Of a stretch of DNA of 64,000 bases, positions 49,201 through 64,000 are shown one piece after another. The stretch is taken from contig OZ038451.1 in assembly GCA_964036195.1 (NCBI GenBank), forward strand, positions 21,030,318 to 21,094,317, written 5' to 3'. Each line of letters starts with the position of its first letter. Within the stretch, counting starts at the first letter, position 1. Below the pieces are notes generated by a model, which searched no databases, was not told the origin of the DNA, and saw only the letters and a list, made by a program, of their open reading frames with translations. The position numbers were made by a program, and so were the translations under genes. This DNA is from Sphaerolaimus hirsutus (lineage: Eukaryota; Nematoda; Chromadorea; Monhysterida; Sphaerolaimidae).

Positions 49201-50247
49201 GTGCCATTTCTGGCAATTTTTGATGTCCGGCCCGGCAACGGGGGGGGCGGCCGCCCCCCCGCCCCCCCCCCTGCGTACGTCCTTGAATGCTACCATATTG
49301 TGTTGAATGTGAATAGTTGAAGTCATCAGAAAACTTTCTTGCACAAAGTCCACGGTAGGGTGATGTTGTGATGAGAAAGATTTTTGCTGGTTCTCATTCA
49401 GATGGAATAAATATGGTAGCATTCATTGTAATGTGTCCGGTCAGTGGATATTAACACGTCGATGGATGGATATTTACACATTGGCGCTTGGCGATCAGGG
49501 TTCAAGATACCCCCCTCTCAGATGGGGACGGGCCGCTCCAAATTGGGCAAGGGCGCCAAGGTGCCCATCAGATGGCTGGCGCCCGAGACCATGGCCAAGC
49601 AGTACTACGACTACAAAACGGACGTGTGGACGTACGGCATTCTCGTGTGGGAGATATTCACCGATGCCGACGAGCCCTATCCCGATTTGAAGACGAGCGA
49701 GGTCATCCGAAAAGTGAGCAAAGAGGTTGGTGGATCGAATGTATTGGAGCTGCGCGCGAACTAGTTGACGGGGTGTCAACTGGTTTCGATGTCAATTCGG
49801 ATTTTAGTTTACAAGTGGCTCGGAGATGCAAAATGGTAAAACGGTAAACAAATTCAATTTTATAAGTGTAAAATGCACCCGCTGCTAGATTTCCTTTTGA
49901 ACATTGTTCTGCGCACCATCAACTAAAATCCGAATTTGCAGTGGGTGTCAGTTACAATAACAGGTGTCTCGTTTTCTAGTAAAAAGTTTCCAGGACGCGT
50001 AACTTAAAAACTTGTAACATAAACCTTATCACTTTTCCGTCACTTATCCAATTTCAAAATCACCCCCACATCAAAAGCACCCCTCACAATTTGACTTCAA
50101 TTACCCCCTCCCCAGAAATACCAAATGCCCATACCGGGGGAGTGGCCGCGCCCCGTGCGCCATTGCATCAGAATGTGCTGGGACCACACGCCGAATCAAA
50201 GGCCAAATTTCGCCACTATCAGTAGACATTTGAAGGAAAATATGTGA
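42455..50247 (+). CDS. SH2-domain tyrosine kinase, Fer/Fps type without F-BAR
   Basis: Non-receptor tyrosine kinase. Exons: 42455-42543, 44649-44802, 45259-45414, 46115-46227, 47103-47238, 47597-47680, 47929-48030, 48365-48556, 49522-49725, 50116-50247. Every join is GT-AG and in phase, 453 aa. The N-terminus is basic (MSNRKPRGNRHSG), then a Ser/Gly linker. SH2 begins EWYHGLLPRED and has the phosphotyrosine arginine in DFIVRQ (about R106). Kinase: glycine loop GEGAFGEV (199-206), VAVK lysine (about 225), alpha-C Glu (about 244), catalytic loop HKDLASRN (318-325), DFG (337-339), PIRWLAPE. Oddity: HKD replaces the usual HRD, although the catalytic Asp is kept. The short SH2-kinase layout is typical of the expanded nematode Fer-like family. 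Introns are filled with MITEs. Confidence 0.93.
42838..43124. mobile_element. Foldback element, TAAACACC family, short copy
   Basis: 287 bp between TAAACACCTTCCCGGTC and GACCGGGAAGGTGTTTA. The inner parts GGGGGAGATATTGGCGCAAC and its complement pair almost perfectly. Much shorter than the 1.47-kb copies. Confidence 0.88.
43227..43280. repeat. (GATA)n microsatellite
   Basis: About 13 tandem GATA units with one interruption. It probably grew from the GATAGATAGATAGCTG motif of the surrounding transposon. Confidence 0.95.
43316..44530. mobile_element. hAT-like MITE (CAGGGGTCTCC family) with nested insert
   Basis: CAGGGGTCTCC at the left, GGAGACCCCTG at the right, and the 8-bp target duplication TAACCCCC on both sides (43308-43315, 44531-44538). 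Minus the 700-bp insert and its duplication, the element is about 507 bp, like 5963-6466. Confidence 0.9.
43642..44341. mobile_element. hAT-like MITE (TAGGGTTG ends), copy 1
   Basis: 700 bp, ends TAGGGTTG and CAACCCTA, 8-bp target duplication CTTTTAAC (43634-43641, 44342-44349). Subterminal A/T-rich AAAAAACGTTTTTT stretches flank a unique core. The core is closely repeated, in reverse orientation, at 61990-62661. Confidence 0.93.
44868..45036. mobile_element. TGTCATG-rich element in kinase intron 2
   Basis: 169 bp flanked by the perfect 8-bp duplication GGACCGGT (44860-44867, 45037-45044). The ends are weak inverted repeats, AAAATGTCATG opposite CATGACATTTTAC. This establishes the TGTCATG family as mobile, with 8-bp targets. 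Confidence 0.75.
46425..46823. mobile_element. TA-flanked MITE in kinase intron 4
   Basis: 399 bp. The ends CCGTATTTCCTCGAAATAC and ATTTCGAGGAAATACGG, TA on both sides, with paired CACTATGAAACAATCACCCC motifs near each end. Confidence 0.85.
47243..47589. mobile_element. TIR element filling kinase intron 5
   Basis: 347 bp with TIRs of about 32 bp: it begins CAGTCCCGGACCCTGTAAAA and its right end is the reverse complement with a few mismatches. The intron (47239-47596) extends only 4 nt beyond it at the donor and 7 nt at the acceptor, so the element is effectively the intron. Target duplication is no longer clear. TGTCATG family. Confidence 0.8.
48848..49285. mobile_element. hAT-like MITE (CAGGGACGTACGCAGG ends)
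   Basis: 438 bp in kinase intron 8. CAGGGACGTACGCAGG and CCTGCGTACGTCCTTG are inverted repeats with one mismatch. The target duplication is AATGTTAC/AATGCTAC (48840-48847, 49286-49293). The GGCGCC/GGGGGGCGG-rich interior has no ORF of interest. Confidence 0.88.
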
Positions 50248-53200
50248 TTGGGTGCATCTGAATGAGGCTGTTTTACTGGTTTCGGTTGAAAAATTACCGT
50301 AAAACTTCGTATAGATCCCCCGGGCTAAAGTTTTGTTTCTATGTCACTTCTTTGAGGGGGGATACCTTTTTTAAGGGGGGTCAAGCTTTTCAGGAGGATA
50401 CATTTTATTATTTTCATCACATTTCTACTAATTCTAAATTCATTAATTATAAACTAGCTTATCAAATGATAAAAGCCACATTTCTGACCCATCACAGTAC
50501 GGGGGGGTATTCAAGGAGGGTCTCCCTTCCTCTTTCGGTTGATATGGGGGATCGAACTAAGGGAGCTATTCGAGGATTTTCGGTAGTGAAAATAGCGTTT
50601 TTCACGAGTGGGAGACTACTGAATATATGGAGGGGTTAAATAAGAAATTACCATATTTTACTGAGATGATAAAGTTCAGAGTGACATTATTGAGAAAAAA
50701 AGTGAAATGATTAAGGCCGCGACTGTGATAACTGGAACAATACGCGCAGTTGTCAAAAATAAAGTGATGTAAAATAATATAAAATTTAATTGCTTAAAAT
50801 GTTAAAAAGTGAAAGTGAGTAAAAATGTGATAGAAAAAGATTGTGCAACTCCGGGTCGAAACATTTCAAAAACATTCAACTTTTTAAGCAGTGCAGGCAG
50901 ACCCGGGAAAAGTTACAAAATGTTATGCAAAGTGCAAAAAGAAGGTTCATCCAAGCAAACGACCATGTTGCGGGCACGTCATAAGCAACGTGAAACTTTT
51001 ATCGCCACTCGAGTGTATAATGAACCTTCAAGTGGGATATTTCCAGCAACCAATGCAAAGCTAAAACCGAACCCCCAAACAAGACAATTGGAGTAAAGAC
51101 ACCAAAATGAAGAAAAAACCCTAAACGCACAAATAAGAACGTTAAAAAATTCGCACCGGTCACTGAGAAGTTGACAGGATAGAAGCGACTCACCAAAGTT
51201 GACAAATTCGTAGATTTAGCAAAACGCAAAAACGATGAGTAGGCACACTTCGCCCGGAATTCTGTGGTGGAAAGAAATATTTATTTTGACATGCAAGCAC
51301 AAAATCGACATTTTTATGGTATTTTATATTCATGAAATAAATAGATAAGTCCAACAAAAACGCTTGCAGTTGAGATAGACTTTTTCATATTTATTCATGC
51401 AATTATAAAAATTGTTTTAATAATTCCCCCATCAATAGCCCCCTGTAAGATAAACGATGAAAAATAATTCCCCCCTTAAAGCATATGATCTATTTGTTGT
51501 CTAATTTGAACACAAATGGCACATTACTGTGCTAAGAAAGCAGGTTTTGTGGAACGAGTTGAAAGAAACATGCTTGACAATTTTGACGACACAATAATTC
51601 CTATCCTTGAATAATCCCCCTCAAATGTCTGACTAAATAATAACTCCACAGGGGAATTATTCAAGAAAATACGGTAGTTCATTTTTCGTTGATAGAACAT
51701 TTTGATAGAACAGTTTTCGTGTGCGTTGTCGCGATGAAAAAGCGCCAAAAAATGGTCCCGGGCGTCGCAAGAAAAAGCGCCGGGCGCCACTGAATTACTA
51801 CGATGGCGCCAATGTTTTTGGAGTTTGAAAGGGTGCCGCGTCAGGAAAGAAACGGAGAAATTTTGCATAGGGCGAAAGTTCAATGAAATAATTGACGATT
51901 TCCAAGAAAGGCGCCAATGGCATCATGGCGTGACGCCCTAAAAGGCGCTGGCGCCATTCCATTACTGGTGCGCTGGCGTATCATGGCCAATGCCAATGCA
52001 AAGCGTCAAGTTAGCTCACTGAATTCACACATTTTATTTCGCAAATCCTTCTCAAGGCACTGCACTAGAACGATTAAATTTACCAAATGATAATTTTTGT
52101 CGAATGCAGAACTACAAATAGGTAGGCAAATAGGCGCCACACACGCTGGATGTCAACTGAATTTGTGTCAACTACATTTTAGTGAATTATGTGATTTCAA
52201 CTTTCCTTATCTTGTAGAGCATGGTTAATTTTACATCATGACACTTAATTTTCATTATTTCTGATAAGTGTGATGCCTGTAAATGTTTTTTGTGGAATTT
52301 AGTTGACATTGAGTTGGCTAGAATTTCCGATGTCAACTAGCGTCCGCGGGGCCCATATTTAGATTGCATTTAAACACAACAAACTGACATACGAATTATT
52401 GCGTAGCTTAGAACTGAACAATCACAGTTTGCATATAAAGCCGCATCACCCTGTAACCCTACTATGGCGAAAAATCTTTCTTTAAATATCCATAGAAATT
52501 CGATTGGCTGAAAACTTGCAAGTGAACAAATGTCATGAATGGTGTAATCACAAAATACGGGTCGAAACTATGATTCGCATCATACACAAACACGAGATTA
52601 TCGAGGACATCGACATTTTGAATTTTGAATTTCGAGTATTTGACAATATCGAATGTCGTCGACATGTCCAATATCGAATGTCGAAAGTTGATTCATGGTA
52701 TATTTTTGACTGTATGTTATAAATCATGAAAATTGCGGGACTCTGCCAGTGAGCTCTAACCATCACAGACTTTCTTTAGATAAAATAAATTTCAACACCA
52801 AACAGGTCAAAACTTTGGAATATCGCAATCTTTGTATGATCCGAATCTTAGTCAAACGGAAGGAATGCTAATGCCGCTGGGTAAAGAACACAATTAAAGT
52901 ACTGGTAATCTGCATTTCGAATAGTAAAATATTCCATGTAAAATATCGAGCCAAAAATCTTTTAGGTATATGATAATGGCACCACCACGGGACTTTTTTT
53001 ACAAAACTCATAGAGGGAAAAATGAAAAAATGTATCTATAGAGCAAGCAAATGAGACAGAACTTTTTAAGGAATCGTAATCGCCCCTACAAAATTTTTGA
53101 CGTGAGCGGTAAGTCAAGTGACAAGTAAATCTGTAAAAGTGACAACTAAATTTATGAAGAAAAAACTTCACGTTACTGTCACTTGCCTACAACGTAGAAC

Positions 53201-53325
53201 TCTTACAATTTTACCACTATCGCCCATCACTTAACAATCTGGGTAATTACTCCCCGGAATTAAACACCCCCAGCCCGACAAGCCCACCAAAAACCCCGCC
53301 ACCCCCCAAAATGCCCCCCCCCCAA
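50248..53325. other. Intergenic between convergent kinase and USP genes
   Basis: Includes a CCGTAAAA-type element (about 50298-50584), a possible degraded coding stretch (50809-51240), half elements with AATAATTCCCCC repeats (about 51420-51675), a GGCGCC block (about 51740-51965) and TGTCAACT-type short inverted repeats (about 52140-52345). No intact gene. Confidence 0.55.
50809..51240 (+). pseudogene. Possible degraded coding sequence
   Basis: An open stretch of about 95 codons of basic, protein-like composition (RARHKQRETFIATR) runs to a TAA at 51094. The same frame then continues with EEKTLNAQIRTLKNSHRS before another stop, and a neighbouring frame reads KRLTKVDKFVDLAKRKNDE. An AATAAA follows near 51336. 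This pattern suggests an old intronless copy with stops and a frameshift. The parent gene is not recognised. Confidence 0.3.
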
Positions 53326-63925
<10,600 letters not shown>

Positions 63926-64000
63926 GGGTAGGTCGTGGTAATACGGTTCCCGTAATAGCATTTGGAATATAGGTACCTAATTCCTTCATTTCGCAGGTAA

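Overview
This is eukaryotic, animal nuclear DNA. Coding sequence is split into short exons with GT-AG introns, the genes are conserved animal families, TATA boxes and AATAAA signals occur, and most of the window is transposon-derived. The Fer-type kinase (SH2 plus kinase with no visible F-BAR region, activation-segment wording PIRWLAPET) and the NTHL1 wording resemble nematode proteins as I remember them. I therefore infer a repeat-rich nematode or a related ecdysozoan, with only moderate confidence. A 200-N gap (26394-26593) marks this as a draft assembly.

Layout. 1-2490: tandem satellite of about 166-bp monomers arranged in a six-monomer, roughly 1-kb higher-order repeat. 2851-7027 (+): complete eight-exon Rpt6/PSMC5, a 19S proteasome ATPase. 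8780-10600 (-): three-exon gene for an unrecognised 194-aa protein starting MIGISEIPPDYAG. 10601-23251: mostly nested inverted-repeat elements, with one unidentified exon near 15592-15880. 23252-24197 (-): two exons of a paralogue of the 8.8-10.6 kb gene. 27196-30443 (-): six-exon secreted, cysteine-repeat, Lys/Arg/Gly-rich protein. 30444-38722: large palindromes and MITEs. 38723-41899 (-): NTHL1, the bifunctional DNA glycosylase/AP lyase of base excision repair. 42455-50247 (+): SH2-tyrosine kinase of the Fer type, divergent from NTHL1 across about 555 bp. 53326-63760 (-): 3' portion (catalytic core and C-terminus) of a USP32-type deubiquitinase that continues past the right edge.

Two genes act in the ubiquitin-proteasome system (Rpt6, USP32) and one in DNA repair (NTHL1). 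Nothing suggests the genes form a single pathway or operon; they look like independent genes in a transposon-rich landscape.

Mobile DNA. Non-autonomous terminal-inverted-repeat (TIR) elements dominate and no transposase gene is visible. Eight of those listed have perfect or near-perfect 8-bp target-site duplications (TSDs), as in hAT-like transposons. A second, very abundant group has CCGTATTT/CCGTAAAT-type ends and is usually flanked by TA. A third group consists of foldback elements ending in TAAACACCTTCCCGG, up to about 1.47 kb and almost wholly palindromic.

The most interesting observation is in NTHL1. A 113-bp TIR element with an 8-bp TSD (ACCAGGTG in gene orientation) interrupts a conserved coding stretch. 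Cutting at AG|GT within the two TSD copies removes the element exactly and restores the conserved [13 protein letters not shown] peptide. This is the hallmark of an introner, a transposon that creates an intron. Related element types also sit in several other introns of NTHL1 and the neighbouring kinase.
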